From the NCBI GenBank assembly GCA_035571515.1, contig DATNCQ010000214.1, positions 62,001-126,000 on the forward strand: a DNA stretch of 64,000 nt, given 5' to 3'. Each line of letters starts with the position of its first letter. The first letter of the stretch is position 1. Origin of the DNA: Gp6-AA40 sp035571515 (lineage in GTDB: Bacteria; Acidobacteriota; Vicinamibacteria; Vicinamibacterales; UBA2999). Below, in pieces: positions 38,919 to 48,162 of this stretch. The notes beneath the pieces are model-generated. The model was not told the DNA's origin and made no database searches. It worked only from the letters and a program-made list of their open reading frames with translations. Both the position numbers and the translations under genes were made by a program.

Positions 38919-40151
38919 ATGCTCATCACTCTGAGACCCTTCCGCTTCACGCCTGCCGCTGTCATCCTCCCGGTGCTCCTCGCTGTTCCTGCTGCCGCCC
39001 AGGTCGGCGTGGGCAATCTGACGCTGCAGATGGCGATGGAGCGCGCGATGGCGGCCAACGCGACGATTGCCGCCGCGCGCCTTCGCGGGCCGATCAATCT
39101 CGCCAACCTCGCCGTCGCGCGCGAGCGGCTGAATCCCGAGGGGTCGTTCGAGCTCGAAAAGGAAACGCCGAAGGAGGCCTACGGTTTTGCCCTGCCGCTG
39201 GAACTCGGAGGCAAGCGCGCCCGGCGCATCGACGTGGCCGAAGCCACCATTCGCGCCGGCGACGCCGAGCTGGCGGCCGTCATCACGCAGGTGCGCAACG
39301 ACGTGCGGCGCGCCTATTTCGCCCAGGTCCTGGCCGAATCGCGCCTGCTGCTGCTGCGGGAGCAGCGGGACCTCTCGACACGCGCGCGGGATACAGCGCA
39401 GGCGCGCTTCGACGCCGGCAGCGCGCCGCGCCTCGAGGTGATGCAGGCGCAGCTGGCGCTCGCGGCGACCGAGAACGAAGCGACGGCCGCCGAGGGCACG
39501 GCGGCGGCGGCGCGCGCCGCGCTCAACGCGCTGCTCGCCCAGCCACTGGACACGACGACGGCACTCTCGACCGACGTCGACACCGCGCCGCCCGGCACCC
39601 CGGCGGCGCTGATGCTGGCGCAGACCGCCAGCACCGAGCTGCTCTCGCTCGACCGCCAGATCGAAGCGCAGCGGGCGCGCGTGGCGCTGGCCGAGTCGCT
39701 GCGCGTCCCCGACGTCACGCCGACGTTCACCCTGACGCATCGCGCGGAGCCGGAGTTCACCTACGGTTGGCGCGCCGGCGCCGCCATTACCCTCCCGCTC
39801 TTCACGTCGCATCGCGCCGGCGTCCTCGTCGAGCAGACGACGCTCGAGCAGCTGATCCTGCAGCGGCAGGCGACGCTGCTGCGCATCCAGGGCGACGTGA
39901 CGGCGGCCTCGCAGCGGGCGCAGGCGCAGCGCGAGCTCTTCGTCCGCTACCGCGATCAGATCATCCCGCAGGCGCAGGCGGTCGAGCAGCTCGCGCAGGA
40001 TTCGTATCAGCTGGGCCAGACCGGCATTGCCGCGCTGCTCCAGGCGCTGCAGGCGACGCGCGACGTCCGCCTCCGATCGCTCGACGCCATCGATCAATTC
40101 CAGACCGCGCTCTCCGATCTCGAGCGCGCCATAGGAGCTCCCCTCCCATGA
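38919..40151 (+). CDS. TolC-family outer membrane efflux protein
   Basis: 410 residues with signal peptide (FTPAAVILPVLLAVPAAAQ), then the long paired helices of the TolC/OEP fold: LTLQMAMERAMAANATIAAAR, VRNDVRRAYFAQVLAESRLLLLREQRDL, ARFDAGSAPRLEVMQAQLALA, and the second repeat ending in QDSYQLGQTGIAALLQALQATRDV. It forms the outer membrane duct of the tripartite pump encoded just downstream. Its stop overlaps the start of the fusion-protein gene by 4 bp. Confidence 0.9.
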   Translation: MLITLRPFRFTPAAVILPVLLAVPAAAQVGVGNLTLQMAMERAMAANATIAAARLRGPINLANLAVARERLNPEGSFELEKETPKEAYGFALPLELGGKRARRIDVAEATIRAGDAELAAVITQVRNDVRRAYFAQVLAESRLLLLREQRDLSTRARDTAQARFDAGSAPRLEVMQAQLALAATENEATAAEGTAAAARAALNALLAQPLDTTTALSTDVDTAPPGTPAALMLAQTASTELLSLDRQIEAQRARVALAESLRVPDVTPTFTLTHRAEPEFTYGWRAGAAITLPLFTSHRAGVLVEQTTLEQLILQRQATLLRIQGDVTAASQRAQAQRELFVRYRDQIIPQAQAVEQLAQDSYQLGQTGIAALLQALQATRDVRLRSLDAIDQFQTALSDLERAIGAPLP

Positions 40152-41314
40152 CCGCCCACGCCCAACGAGTTGTCCTCGCCCTCGCCGTCGCCCTGATGGC
40201 TTGCCGCGCGAAGCCGGCCGTCGAGGAGACGGAAAGCGAAGCACCGGTCCCGGTGAAGGTCGAGGCAGCCGAGACCGGATCCATCCGCGGGGTCCTGCAC
40301 GCAACCGGCATCATCACCCCGGCGGCGGACGGAGAGCTGATCGTCGTCGCGCCCGAGGCGGGGCGCATCGCCGAGATCTCGAAGGCCGAAGGCGACCGCG
40401 TCGCCCGGGGCGATGTCCTCGTGCGGTTCGAAATCCCCTCGCTGCAGGCCGAGGTGCAGCGGCAGGCGGCGGAAGTCCAGCGCGCCCAGGCGGCGCTGGC
40501 CAACGAAAAGGCGAACCAGGTGCGCCAGCGCCAGTTGTTCGAGCGCGGGATTGCCGCGCGCAAGGAGGTCGAGGACGCGGACCGCATGGTCGCCGATGCC
40601 GAGGCGGCGGTCGGTCAAGCCGAGGCGTCGCGGGCGGCCGCGGTGACCGCGGCGGCGCGCACGACCGTCCGCGCGACCTTCAACGGCGTCATCGCCAAGC
40701 GCTTCCACAATCCTGGCGACGTCGTCGAAGCCGCCGCCAGCGACCCGGTCCTTCGCGTCATCGACCCGCGCAGGCTCGAGGTCGTTGCCTCGATTCCGCT
40801 GAGCGAGTCCCCTCGTGTCGTCATCGGGGCGTCCGGCTGGCTGAAAAGCGGGCAGTCGGGCCTCCCCGACCTACCGCTCAAGGTGGTCTCGCGTCCCGCG
40901 CAGGTCGAAACGGGGACCGCCACGATTCCGGTGCGCCTCGCCTTCGCCGGCCAGGCGAACCTTGCGGCCGGTACGCCCGTCCAGGTGGACATCGATGCCG
41001 AGCAGCACACCAACGTCGTGCTCATCCCCGCTCCGGCGCTCGTGCGTGAGGGCGAAGAGACCGCGGTCTTCGTGGCGACAGGCGACAAGGCGCAGCGGCG
41101 CCCCGTGCAAACCGGCCTGACCGACGGCACGAACATCGAGATCCTCTCGGGCGTCAAGGCCGGCGAGATGGTCATCGTCGACGGCCAGGCGGGGCTGCCG
41201 GACGAGGCGAAGATCACCATCGAGACGGGCGAGGACGAGGATGCGGAGGAGAAGCCGGCGGACGAGAAGCCGGAAGCCGGCGGCGGCGACAAGAAAGAGG
41301 GCGGCGAGAAATGA
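40148..41314 (+). CDS. RND efflux periplasmic adaptor (membrane fusion lipoprotein)
   Basis: 388 residues. The lipobox LMAC near residue 18 suggests lipid anchoring to the inner membrane. Lipoyl half-motifs (ELIVVAPEAGRIAEISKAEGDRVARGDVLVRFE and TVRATFNGVIAKRFHNPGDVV) flank a coiled-coil hairpin (QAEVQRQAAEVQRAQAALANEK). A beta-barrel domain and an MP-proximal region follow. The last about 30 residues are Glu/Lys/Gly-rich. It overlaps both neighbours by 4 bp. Confidence 0.92.
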   Translation: MTAHAQRVVLALAVALMACRAKPAVEETESEAPVPVKVEAAETGSIRGVLHATGIITPAADGELIVVAPEAGRIAEISKAEGDRVARGDVLVRFEIPSLQAEVQRQAAEVQRAQAALANEKANQVRQRQLFERGIAARKEVEDADRMVADAEAAVGQAEASRAAAVTAAARTTVRATFNGVIAKRFHNPGDVVEAAASDPVLRVIDPRRLEVVASIPLSESPRVVIGASGWLKSGQSGLPDLPLKVVSRPAQVETGTATIPVRLAFAGQANLAAGTPVQVDIDAEQHTNVVLIPAPALVREGEETAVFVATGDKAQRRPVQTGLTDGTNIEILSGVKAGEMVIVDGQAGLPDEAKITIETGEDEDAEEKPADEKPEAGGGDKKEGGEK

Positions 41315-44300
41315 CCGCGGCCGGCATCGCCCTCACGCATTCGCGGGCGGCGGCGCTCGTCACCGTGGCGTTGTTTGTGGGCGGCATCCTTGCGGCGCGC
41401 GCGCTGCCGAGCAGCATCTACCCGCCGCTGCAATTCCCGCGCATCGCCATCATCGCGCATTCCGGCACGCTGCCACCGCAGTCGATGTCGCTCATCGTGA
41501 CGCGGCCGATCGAACAGGTCGTGATGGGCGTGCCGGGCATCCGGCGCGTGCGCTCGCGCAGCATCCGCGGCGCGTCGGAGATCTCGGCGAACTTCGCGCC
41601 GTCGACCGACATGGTCGTCGCGCTGCAGATGGTCCAGAACCGGATCGCCGAAATCAACGGCGATCTGCCGATGGGTACCGAGCTGCAGATCGAGCGCCTG
41701 ACGCCGGAAGTGTTTCCGGTGTTCATCCTGAGCCTCACCGGTTCGCTGCCGACCGCGGACTTGTACGACTACGCGAACTTCGTCGTGAAACCGGAAATCG
41801 CCCGCGTGCCCGGGTCGGGCATCATCGAGGTCCAGTCGAGCGACACGCGCGAGATCGAAGTGATTCTCGACCCGGCGAGGCTGACCGCCGCCGGCCTGAC
41901 CGTGGTGGACGTGTCCGACGCGCTCAACGCGCAGAACCAGATTCTCCCCGTCGGCCGCTTCCAGGAGGCGGGACTGCAGCACCTGGCGCTCGCCTCCGGC
42001 TTGTGGAAGGGGCCCGAGGACATCGCGCAGGCGCCGGTCCTGGTGAAGAACGGCGCCACCGTCCGCGTCTCCGACCTCGGCACCGTCGCGCCAGGCGCGC
42101 CGGATCGCACGCTGCTCGTCACCGGCAACGGGCGCGACGCGGTGGTGATGACCATCTCGCAGCAGATCGGCGCCAACATCCTCGAGCTGAAAGCGGGGGT
42201 CGAGGAGGCGCTGGCGAATCTCGCCAAGACGCTGCCCGCTGGTATCAGGATCAGCCGCGTCTACGACCTCGCCGAGTTCGTCGCCGAGTCGATCGCCAGC
42301 GTCCGCGACGCCATCCTGATCGGCGGCTTCCTCGCGATCATCGTCCTGCTCGTGTTCCTGCGCGACTGGCGCCTGACGATGATCGCGGCGGTCTCGCTGC
42401 CGCTGGCCGTCATCCCGACGTTCGTCTTCATGTACCTGTTCGGCGGCACCATCAACCTCATGTCGATGGGGGGTCTGGCCGTCGCCATCGGCCTCGTCAT
42501 CGACGACGCGGTCGTGGTGGTAGAGAACATTCATCGCCGGGCGGGGGAAGGCGGCAGCAGCGTCGTGGACGCGGTGCAGCAGCTGATGGCGCCGCTCGTC
42601 AGCTCCACCCTCACGACGGTGGTCGTCTTTGCTCCGCTGGCCCTGCTGTCCGGCGTCCCCGGGCAGTTCTTCCGCGCGCTCTCGATGAGCCTCTCTGTCG
42701 CCGTGCTGATCTCGCTCGCGCTGTCGATCAGCATCGTGCCGCTGATGGCGCGCTGGGCGACGTCGCACCATCGCCCCGCCGGCGAGGGCCACGGCCGCGT
42801 CGAGCGGTTCTACGAGCGGACGCTCGGCTGGATGATCGCCAGCCCGCTGCTCTCCATCGTCGTGGCCGTGCTGCTCGCGGCGTTGACGGTCGTCCTGTTC
42901 TACAGCGTGGGGACGGGGTTCTTTCCCGCGGCCGACGAAGGCGGCTTCGTGGTCGACTACCTGACGGCGGCAGGCAGCTCGCTCGCGGAGACCGATCGGC
43001 AGGTGAAGAAGCTCGAAAAGATCGTGGGGGACACGCCAGAGGTCGCGTCGTATTCGCGGCGCACGGGCTCCGAGCTCGGGCTTTTCGCCACGGCGCAGAA
43101 CACCGGCGATATCCTCGTCCGGCTGAAGCCACGCGGGCAGCGGTCGCGATCGGCGGAGGAAATCATCTCGGACCTGCGCGAGAAGGTGGCGGAAGCGACG
43201 CCGCTCGTCGAGGTCGAGTTCGTGCAGCTGCTGCAGGACATGCTCGGCGACCTGCAGGGCGATCCGGAGCCAATCGAGGTGAAGATCTTCGGCGACGATC
43301 CCGATCGCCTCGCCGAGCTCGCCGAGCCGGTAGAAGAGGTGATGAACAAGATCGATGGCGTCGTGGACGTCGTCGGCGTGCAGACGGGGAACCCCGAGAT
43401 CACGTGGACGATCGATCCCATCGCGGCCGGCCGCTACGGATTGACGGTCCAGCAGGTCTCGGACCAGCTTGCGGGCAACTGGCTCGGCGAGGTGGCAACG
43501 GACCTTCGGCTCGCGGACCGGACCGTACCGGTCCGGGTGCGGCTGCCCGACGCGGTGCGGTTCGATGCGAACAAGGTCCCGCAGACGCTCATCAAGACGG
43601 CGGACGGCAAGCCGATTCCCGTATCGGAAGTCGCGACGATGCATCGCGCGAACGGGCAAGGCGAGCTGCGGCGGGAGAACCTGCGGCCGATGGCCGTCGT
43701 CAGCGGCCGCCTCGAGGGGCGCGACCTCGGGAGCGCCGTCGCCGAGATCCAGACGAATCTCGCCAAGGTGAAGCTGCCGATCGGCTACACCTACGAAATC
43801 GGCGGCCAGTATCTTGCGCAGCAGCAGTCATTTCGCGAGCTGCTGATGGTGTTCGCGCTGGCCGTCATGCTCGTGTTCACGATTCTCGTCATCCAGTTCC
43901 GCGCGTGGCTGCCGGCAATCCTGATCCTGCTCGCGGCGCCGCTGTCGGTGGGCGGGGCGCTGCTGCTGCTCGTGCTGACCGGCACGGACCTGAACATCTC
44001 GTCGGCGATGGGCTTGATCCTGCTCGTCGGGCTCGTCGTGAAGAACGGCATCATGCTGCTCGACTTCTCCGAGAAGCTGCACGCCGAGGGCGAGCCGTTC
44101 GACAGCGCGATCGCCCACGCCGGGCGCATCCGGCTGCGGCCGATCCTCATGACCACGTTCTGCACGCTGTTCGGCCTGCTGCCGCTCGCGCTCGGCCTCG
44201 GGGCGGGCGCGGAGCTGCAGAAGCCGCTCGCGCTCGCGGTGATTGGCGGCCTTGCCCTGTCCACGCCGGTGACGCTGCTGGCCGTCCCGGGACTCTACGC

Positions 44301-44322
44301 CGCAATCAAAGGACGTAAATGA
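41311..44322 (+). CDS. RND-type efflux transporter permease
   Basis: A 1,003-residue inner membrane proton-driven pump with 12 helices and two large periplasmic loops. Landmarks: PPLQFPRIAIIA and VTRPIEQVVMGVPGIRRVRSRS at the N-terminus, the TM4 proton-relay GLVIDDAVVVVENIHRR (Asp pair), and the second-half GLILLVGLVVKNGIMLLD (Lys). Sequence is between the metal (HME) and hydrophobe (HAE1) groups; the substrate is not assigned. Translationally coupled to the adaptor. Confidence 0.93.
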   Translation: MTAAGIALTHSRAAALVTVALFVGGILAARALPSSIYPPLQFPRIAIIAHSGTLPPQSMSLIVTRPIEQVVMGVPGIRRVRSRSIRGASEISANFAPSTDMVVALQMVQNRIAEINGDLPMGTELQIERLTPEVFPVFILSLTGSLPTADLYDYANFVVKPEIARVPGSGIIEVQSSDTREIEVILDPARLTAAGLTVVDVSDALNAQNQILPVGRFQEAGLQHLALASGLWKGPEDIAQAPVLVKNGATVRVSDLGTVAPGAPDRTLLVTGNGRDAVVMTISQQIGANILELKAGVEEALANLAKTLPAGIRISRVYDLAEFVAESIASVRDAILIGGFLAIIVLLVFLRDWRLTMIAAVSLPLAVIPTFVFMYLFGGTINLMSMGGLAVAIGLVIDDAVVVVENIHRRAGEGGSSVVDAVQQLMAPLVSSTLTTVVVFAPLALLSGVPGQFFRALSMSLSVAVLISLALSISIVPLMARWATSHHRPAGEGHGRVERFYERTLGWMIASPLLSIVVAVLLAALTVVLFYSVGTGFFPAADEGGFVVDYLTAAGSSLAETDRQVKKLEKIVGDTPEVASYSRRTGSELGLFATAQNTGDILVRLKPRGQRSRSAEEIISDLREKVAEATPLVEVEFVQLLQDMLGDLQGDPEPIEVKIFGDDPDRLAELAEPVEEVMNKIDGVVDVVGVQTGNPEITWTIDPIAAGRYGLTVQQVSDQLAGNWLGEVATDLRLADRTVPVRVRLPDAVRFDANKVPQTLIKTADGKPIPVSEVATMHRANGQGELRRENLRPMAVVSGRLEGRDLGSAVAEIQTNLAKVKLPIGYTYEIGGQYLAQQQSFRELLMVFALAVMLVFTILVIQFRAWLPAILILLAAPLSVGGALLLLVLTGTDLNISSAMGLILLVGLVVKNGIMLLDFSEKLHAEGEPFDSAIAHAGRIRLRPILMTTFCTLFGLLPLALGLGAGAELQKPLALAVIGGLALSTPVTLLAVPGLYAAIKGRK

Positions 44323-44336
44323 TCGAGAGGTTTTTT

Positions 44337-45341
44337 ATGCGCACATTGATGGTGCTCGTCGCGTGTGCCGCCGCCGGCGTCGCGTTGCAGGCGGCGGACG
44401 TCTACCACCCCGTCAAGGAAATCCCGATTGGCGGCGAGGGTGGCTGGGACTATCTCATCGTGGATTCCGCCGCGCACCGGGTCTACGTCTCGCACGCGAC
44501 GAAGATCGTCGTCGCGGACACGCAGACCGGCAAGATCGTCGGCGAGATTCCCGATCTGCCAGGGGTGCACGGCATGGCGATCGCCCCCGAGCTCGGGCGC
44601 GGCTTCACGAGCAACGGCCGCGCGAATACGTCGACGATCGTGGACCTGAAAACGTTCCAGCCGCTCGGCAGGGTGGCGACGGGCGCCAATCCCGACAGCA
44701 TCCGCTACGTGCCGTCGCGCAAGGAGGTCTGGACGTTCAATCACACGGGCAAATCGGTGACGGTCTTCGGCGCGCAGGACGGCAAGACGCTGGCGACGAT
44801 CATGCTGAGCGGCGAGCTCGAGGAGGCGGTCGAAGACCCGGCCGCGAACCGGATGTTCGTCAACATCGAGGACAAGGGCGCCATCGGCGTCATCGACACC
44901 GTGAAGCACGCGCTGGTCGCCGAGTGGCCGATCGCGGATTGCGAAGGACCGACCGGCATGGCCTTCGACCCGAAGAACCACCTGATCCTCAGCGCGTGCG
45001 ACGAAAAGATGGCGGTCGTCGACAGCGCCTCCGGGAAAGTCGTCACCAGCTTCCCCATCGCGGCCGACGTCGACGGCAACGGCTTCGATCCGGCGACCGG
45101 CTACGCGTTCGCGTCGAGCCGCACGGGCGTGCTGACGATCGCCCACGAGGACTCGCCGGGCAAGTTCACGGTCGTGCAGACGCTGAAGACGGCGCCCTCG
45201 GGCCGGACGATGACACTCGATCCGGCGACGCACAACGTCTATGTCCCGGTGGCGATGACGACGGCCGGGCCGAACGGGCGCGCGCAGATCACGCCGAACA
45301 CGATGAAGGTGCTCGTCCTCGGGATGGGGGCCGCTAAGTAG
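44337..45341 (+). CDS. YncE-like secreted beta-propeller protein
   Basis: 334 residues from ATG 44337, which has GAGAGG 6 nt upstream; an in-frame ATG at 44319 overlaps the pump stop but spoils the signal peptide. The signal MRTLMVLVACAAAGVALQAA is followed by repeated beta-propeller blades (HRVYVSHATKIVVADTQTGKIVGEI; GFDPATGYAFASSRTGVLTI). YncE-family proteins are periplasmic and often found near metal or redox systems. Last gene of the efflux operon; role there unknown. Confidence 0.85.
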   Translation: MRTLMVLVACAAAGVALQAADVYHPVKEIPIGGEGGWDYLIVDSAAHRVYVSHATKIVVADTQTGKIVGEIPDLPGVHGMAIAPELGRGFTSNGRANTSTIVDLKTFQPLGRVATGANPDSIRYVPSRKEVWTFNHTGKSVTVFGAQDGKTLATIMLSGELEEAVEDPAANRMFVNIEDKGAIGVIDTVKHALVAEWPIADCEGPTGMAFDPKNHLILSACDEKMAVVDSASGKVVTSFPIAADVDGNGFDPATGYAFASSRTGVLTIAHEDSPGKFTVVQTLKTAPSGRTMTLDPATHNVYVPVAMTTAGPNGRAQITPNTMKVLVLGMGAAK

Positions 45342-45349
45342 ATCAGCAA

Positions 45350-45423
45350 GGCGGACCTGAAGGTCCGCCTCTACGACATCCTCGCCGGTGAGCCGAACGT
45401 AGAGGCGGGTCTTCAGACCCGCC
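45350..45423. repeat. Best-preserved dual-hairpin element, between convergent genes
   Basis: Hairpin 1 GGCGGACCTGAAGGTCCGCC (45350-45369) then TCTACG. Hairpin 2 CGTAGA then GGCGGGTCTTCAGACCCGCC (45404-45423). The two hairpins differ in four stem positions, yet each pairs perfectly. The CTACG and CGTAG flanks are mutually inverted across a 22-bp centre. Confidence 0.85.
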
Positions 45424-45428
45424 TGCCG

Positions 45429-46073
45429 TTACGGCCGCATGTAGGTGAAGCCCTTTTCCTGCGCCAGGGCGAGCGACATCACGTGCGACGGCATCAGCTT
45501 CACGCCGGGATTGAGGCCGGCGACGAGATCCGTCCGCACCTCCGCGAACGGCATCTTGAACTGGTCGGCGAGCTGCTGCGCGACGTTGCCGAGCGCGACG
45601 TTGCACTGCCAGAAGATCGTCCCGCGCGCCTGCATGGCTTTCACGCTGATGTCGCTGCCGTCGTAGAAGATGTTACGGACCGACGGCTGCTTCGTCATCG
45701 GGTCGATGATCTTCGACCGCTCACCGAGCTTGTACTTTTCCCATATGCGGTCCGTCATGTTGAGCGCGATCGCCGGACCCGAGACGCCGACGGCGGTGTT
45801 CACGCCGGGATGTTCCAGCTTGTAGACGTCGCGGAAGGTGTCGAGGAAGTTCTTGCAGAAGCGCAGCGGCCGGCCGTCCTCCCCCAGGTTCCACGCGCCG
45901 AGGTCGTAGAGCTGCTTGTGCTTCCCTTTCACCTGCTCGAGCCACGCCATGTCGAACGGTCCCGCCGACGGCGCGGCGGCCTGTGCGGCGGCAGCGCCCG
46001 GGCGCAACGCCGCGATACCCGCCACCGACGCCAGCGTGGTGAAAAACGATCGACGGTCGGATACTTCTCTCAT
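45429..46073 (-). CDS. Tat-exported DsrE-like protein
   Basis: 214 residues. The N-terminal DRRSFFTTLASVAGIAALRPGAAAA is a twin-arginine signal, so the protein is exported folded. The C-terminal part (IFWQCNVALGNVA, then GLNPGVKLMPSHVMSLALAQEKGFTYM) has the layout of DsrE/DsrF-like sulfur-handling proteins, with a single conserved-position cysteine. Its ATG overlaps the stop of the cytochrome gene by 4 bp, so they are cotranslated. Likely a periplasmic sulfur carrier or partner of the cytochrome; inference. Confidence 0.68.
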   Translation of the reverse strand: MREVSDRRSFFTTLASVAGIAALRPGAAAAQAAAPSAGPFDMAWLEQVKGKHKQLYDLGAWNLGEDGRPLRFCKNFLDTFRDVYKLEHPGVNTAVGVSGPAIALNMTDRIWEKYKLGERSKIIDPMTKQPSVRNIFYDGSDISVKAMQARGTIFWQCNVALGNVAQQLADQFKMPFAEVRTDLVAGLNPGVKLMPSHVMSLALAQEKGFTYMRP

Positions 46074-47092
46074 CGCTGCTCTCCTTGCGCGCTGGCGGAC
46101 CTGACAAGGTCCGCGCTGCTCGAGACCGCAGACAGCTTCGTCTGCTGGCGGGTGTAGTACACCGCGTCGGGCGGAAGCTTCTCGACGCGGTAGTCCCTCT
46201 CCTTGAACGGAAACGCGGGGCGCGGCTTCGAATCGATGAACGCCGCGACGTGCTGCGCGTCCTCGTCCGTGATGTTGCCCGGATCGAGGTACGGCATCGA
46301 GTAGCGGATCATGCCGGCCAGCGTATACACGCGCGCGGCGCCGGCGCCGTCGTTCCACGACCGCGGCCCCCAGAGCGGGCCCGCGATCTTGTCGCCAATC
46401 TGCACGCCCTGCCCGTCGGGCCCGTGGCAGGTCGCGCAGCGGTCGGTGTAGATGGCTTCGCCCTTCTTCACATCGAGCTTTTCGATCGGGACGAGCGCCG
46501 CCGCCGGAATGGCGTTCTGGCCCCGCCATGCCGGGTTCTTCCACATCGGCGCGTCGCGCGAGAGCCAGGTCAGATAGGCGGAGATGGCCAGCACCTCGGA
46601 CGATGTCGGCGTCGGCAGCTCCTCGGCCGTCAGCGGCCCTCCGGTCGCGTTCTCGCTGCGCAGGAAACAGTCGGTGACGCGATCGCCCAGGCTGAACAGC
46701 CGCCCCGAGCGGCGGTTGTATTCGGGGAAGACGCCGGCGATATTCACGAGCGGCATCGATCGCTCGCGCTGGCCGGCGTTCATGTGGCAGTTGGTGCACG
46801 CCATGCCGCCCGGGGCGAGTCGCGGCGTTTCGGCCGGCGTGTTGGTGAACAGGCGGAAACCCTTGCGGATTTCCTCGGACAATCGCGACGTGTCGAGCGT
46901 CTTGTCGTCCAGCGGATTCCGCGGGACAACCCAGGCGGCCTTCATCGAAACGGTCGCCGCAACCAGCGGGCCGGTCATCTGCACGAGGGTCGCCGGGACC
47001 GCCGCGGGCGGCTCGGGCTGCCGTGCGCACGCGCCCGCTGCCAGGGCGACGATTATGACGGCCCGCCCCACCGTTCGCCTGTGGCGTCTCAT
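46070..47092 (-). CDS. Dihaem c-type cytochrome, thiosulfate dehydrogenase (TsdA)-like
   Basis: 340 residues. A lipoprotein-like N-terminus (VIIVALAAGACARQPE) is followed by two CXXCH haem motifs: GMACTNCHMNAGQ and CATCHGPDGQG. The first domain has the TsdA/SoxA-type pattern PLVNIAGVFPEYNRRSGRLFSLGDRVTDCF. TsdA oxidises thiosulfate to tetrathionate in the periplasm. The family call is moderate, because other dihaem cytochromes share this pattern. The last residues (ADLVRSAS) are encoded by a decayed hairpin repeat (46095-46114). Confidence 0.75.
   Translation of the reverse strand: MRRHRRTVGRAVIIVALAAGACARQPEPPAAVPATLVQMTGPLVAATVSMKAAWVVPRNPLDDKTLDTSRLSEEIRKGFRLFTNTPAETPRLAPGGMACTNCHMNAGQRERSMPLVNIAGVFPEYNRRSGRLFSLGDRVTDCFLRSENATGGPLTAEELPTPTSSEVLAISAYLTWLSRDAPMWKNPAWRGQNAIPAAALVPIEKLDVKKGEAIYTDRCATCHGPDGQGVQIGDKIAGPLWGPRSWNDGAGAARVYTLAGMIRYSMPYLDPGNITDEDAQHVAAFIDSKPRPAFPFKERDYRVEKLPPDAVYYTRQQTKLSAVSSSADLVRSASAQGEQR
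46095..46114. repeat. Single hairpin in the 3' end of the cytochrome gene
   Basis: GCGGACCTGACAAGGTCCGC: 8-bp stem GCGGACCT/AGGTCCGC with loop GACA. Its words match the dual-hairpin element 700 bp away. It lies within the last codons of the cytochrome. Confidence 0.6.
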
Positions 47093-47121
47093 ATCAGGGT
47101 TGACCTACCATAGCACCCATC

Positions 47122-47658
47122 ATGATGAAACGAAACGCGCTGCTCATCGCCCTGGTCCTGGGAGTCGGCGTTGCGACCCTCAGCGCCCAGAACGTCACCA
47201 AAGAAACGCTTCCTGGCGTCACCAACTTCGCGAAGGTGGAGACCACCATCGCCTGCGCGGGAGCGACGACGCCGGCGGCGGTGGCCGGGCTCAAGCAGAT
47301 GGGCTATGCGTCGATTATCAACCTGCGCGAGGCGAGCGAGGCCGGCGCGGATGTCGATGCTGAAGCGGCTGCCGCGAAGGCGGCCGGCATTACCTATATT
47401 CACCTGCCGTTCAACACCGCGATGCCCAATCCCGCGGTGGTGGACAACTTCCTGAAGGCCGTCACCGAGGCGAAGAACCAGCCGGCGTTTGTCCACTGCG
47501 CCAGCGCGAATCGCGCGGCGGCGATGTGGATGATCAAGCGGATGCAGGTGGACAAATGGGATGCCGAGCGCGCCGGCACCGAGGCCGCGGCGCTGGGCCT
47601 GACCAACGGCGCGCTGAAAACGTTCGCGCTCAATTACGTCGCGGAACATAAGCAGTAG
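47122..47658 (+). CDS. Exported DUF442/tyrosine-phosphatase-like sulfurtransferase candidate
   Basis: 178 residues with signal peptide (MKRNALLIALVLGVGVATLSAQ). The catalytic CX5R loop is HCASANRAAAMW, and the general architecture (SIINLREASEAGADVDAEAAAAKAAGITYIHLPF) is that of DUF442 dual-specificity-phosphatase-like proteins, which in many bacteria accompany sulfur oxidation and YeeE/YedE genes. A persulfide or sulfur-transfer role is therefore more likely than protein dephosphorylation. Divergent from the cytochrome with 29 bp between, containing TACCAT 10 nt before the ATG. Its stop abuts the next start. Confidence 0.75.
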   Translation: MMKRNALLIALVLGVGVATLSAQNVTKETLPGVTNFAKVETTIACAGATTPAAVAGLKQMGYASIINLREASEAGADVDAEAAAAKAAGITYIHLPFNTAMPNPAVVDNFLKAVTEAKNQPAFVHCASANRAAAMWMIKRMQVDKWDAERAGTEAAALGLTNGALKTFALNYVAEHKQ

Positions 47659-48162
47659 GTGCCCCTGATTCTTCACGGCCTGACGCCGATCCACTGGGCG
47701 GTGGCAGGCGCGGGCATCGCGTTCATCACGCTGGCGCTCCTCTTCGTCGCCAACCGGCGCCTCGGCATCTCCACGGGCCTCGAGGACGTGTGCAGCTTCG
47801 TGCTGCCGGTCCCCTACTTCGCGCGTGACGCCGTCCGGTCGGCGCGCAGGTGGCGCCTGCCGTTCATCGCCGGTCTCGTCGCCGGCGGATTCATCTCCGC
47901 CGCGGCGGGCGGCGGCTTCGCGCCGACGTGGGACCTCGGGATGTTCGACCAGGTGATCGGCTTCGGCCCGGCCGGCAAGCTGGCGTGGATGTTCGCCGGC
48001 GGTCTCTTCATCGGCTTCGGCACGCGGCTCGCCGGCGGCTGCACCAGCGGCCACGGCATCTTCGGCATCTCGAACTTCGAGCTCCCGAGCCTGATGTCGA
48101 CGCTCAGCTTCATGGCGGCCGGCATCGCCACCACGCAGCTGGTCTACCGCGTGATCTTCTGA
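47659..48162 (+). CDS. YeeE/YedE-type sulfur transporter, first half
   Basis: 167 residues, about four to five helices. It carries the family signature FGTRLAGGCTSGHGIFGISN with the conserved cysteine. In E. coli YeeE (TsuA) imports thiosulfate as a single chain of about 350 residues; here, as in PmpA/PmpB-type pairs, it is split into two genes. GTG 47659 follows the previous TAG directly. It overlaps the second half by 3 bp (TGATG). Confidence 0.85.
   Translation: MPLILHGLTPIHWAVAGAGIAFITLALLFVANRRLGISTGLEDVCSFVLPVPYFARDAVRSARRWRLPFIAGLVAGGFISAAAGGGFAPTWDLGMFDQVIGFGPAGKLAWMFAGGLFIGFGTRLAGGCTSGHGIFGISNFELPSLMSTLSFMAAGIATTQLVYRVIF

Noticed and set aside
40615..43659. 1,014-codon minus-strand frame
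   Set aside because: Antisense to the adaptor and RND pump genes; sequence is low-complexity Arg/Asp/His/Glu with no motif.
41241..44318. 1,025-codon plus-strand frame overlapping the pump
   Set aside because: Same-strand shadow in another frame; the pump frame carries all conserved RND motifs.
45350..45423. Classical intrinsic terminator
   Set aside because: The hairpins are terminator-sized, but no T-tract follows on either strand, and copies occur inside genes; annotated as a repeat instead.
45429..47030. Single 533-codon protein joining the DsrE-like product and an upstream frame
   Set aside because: The upstream part is a shadow of the cytochrome gene; the Tat signal at 46073 marks the true start.
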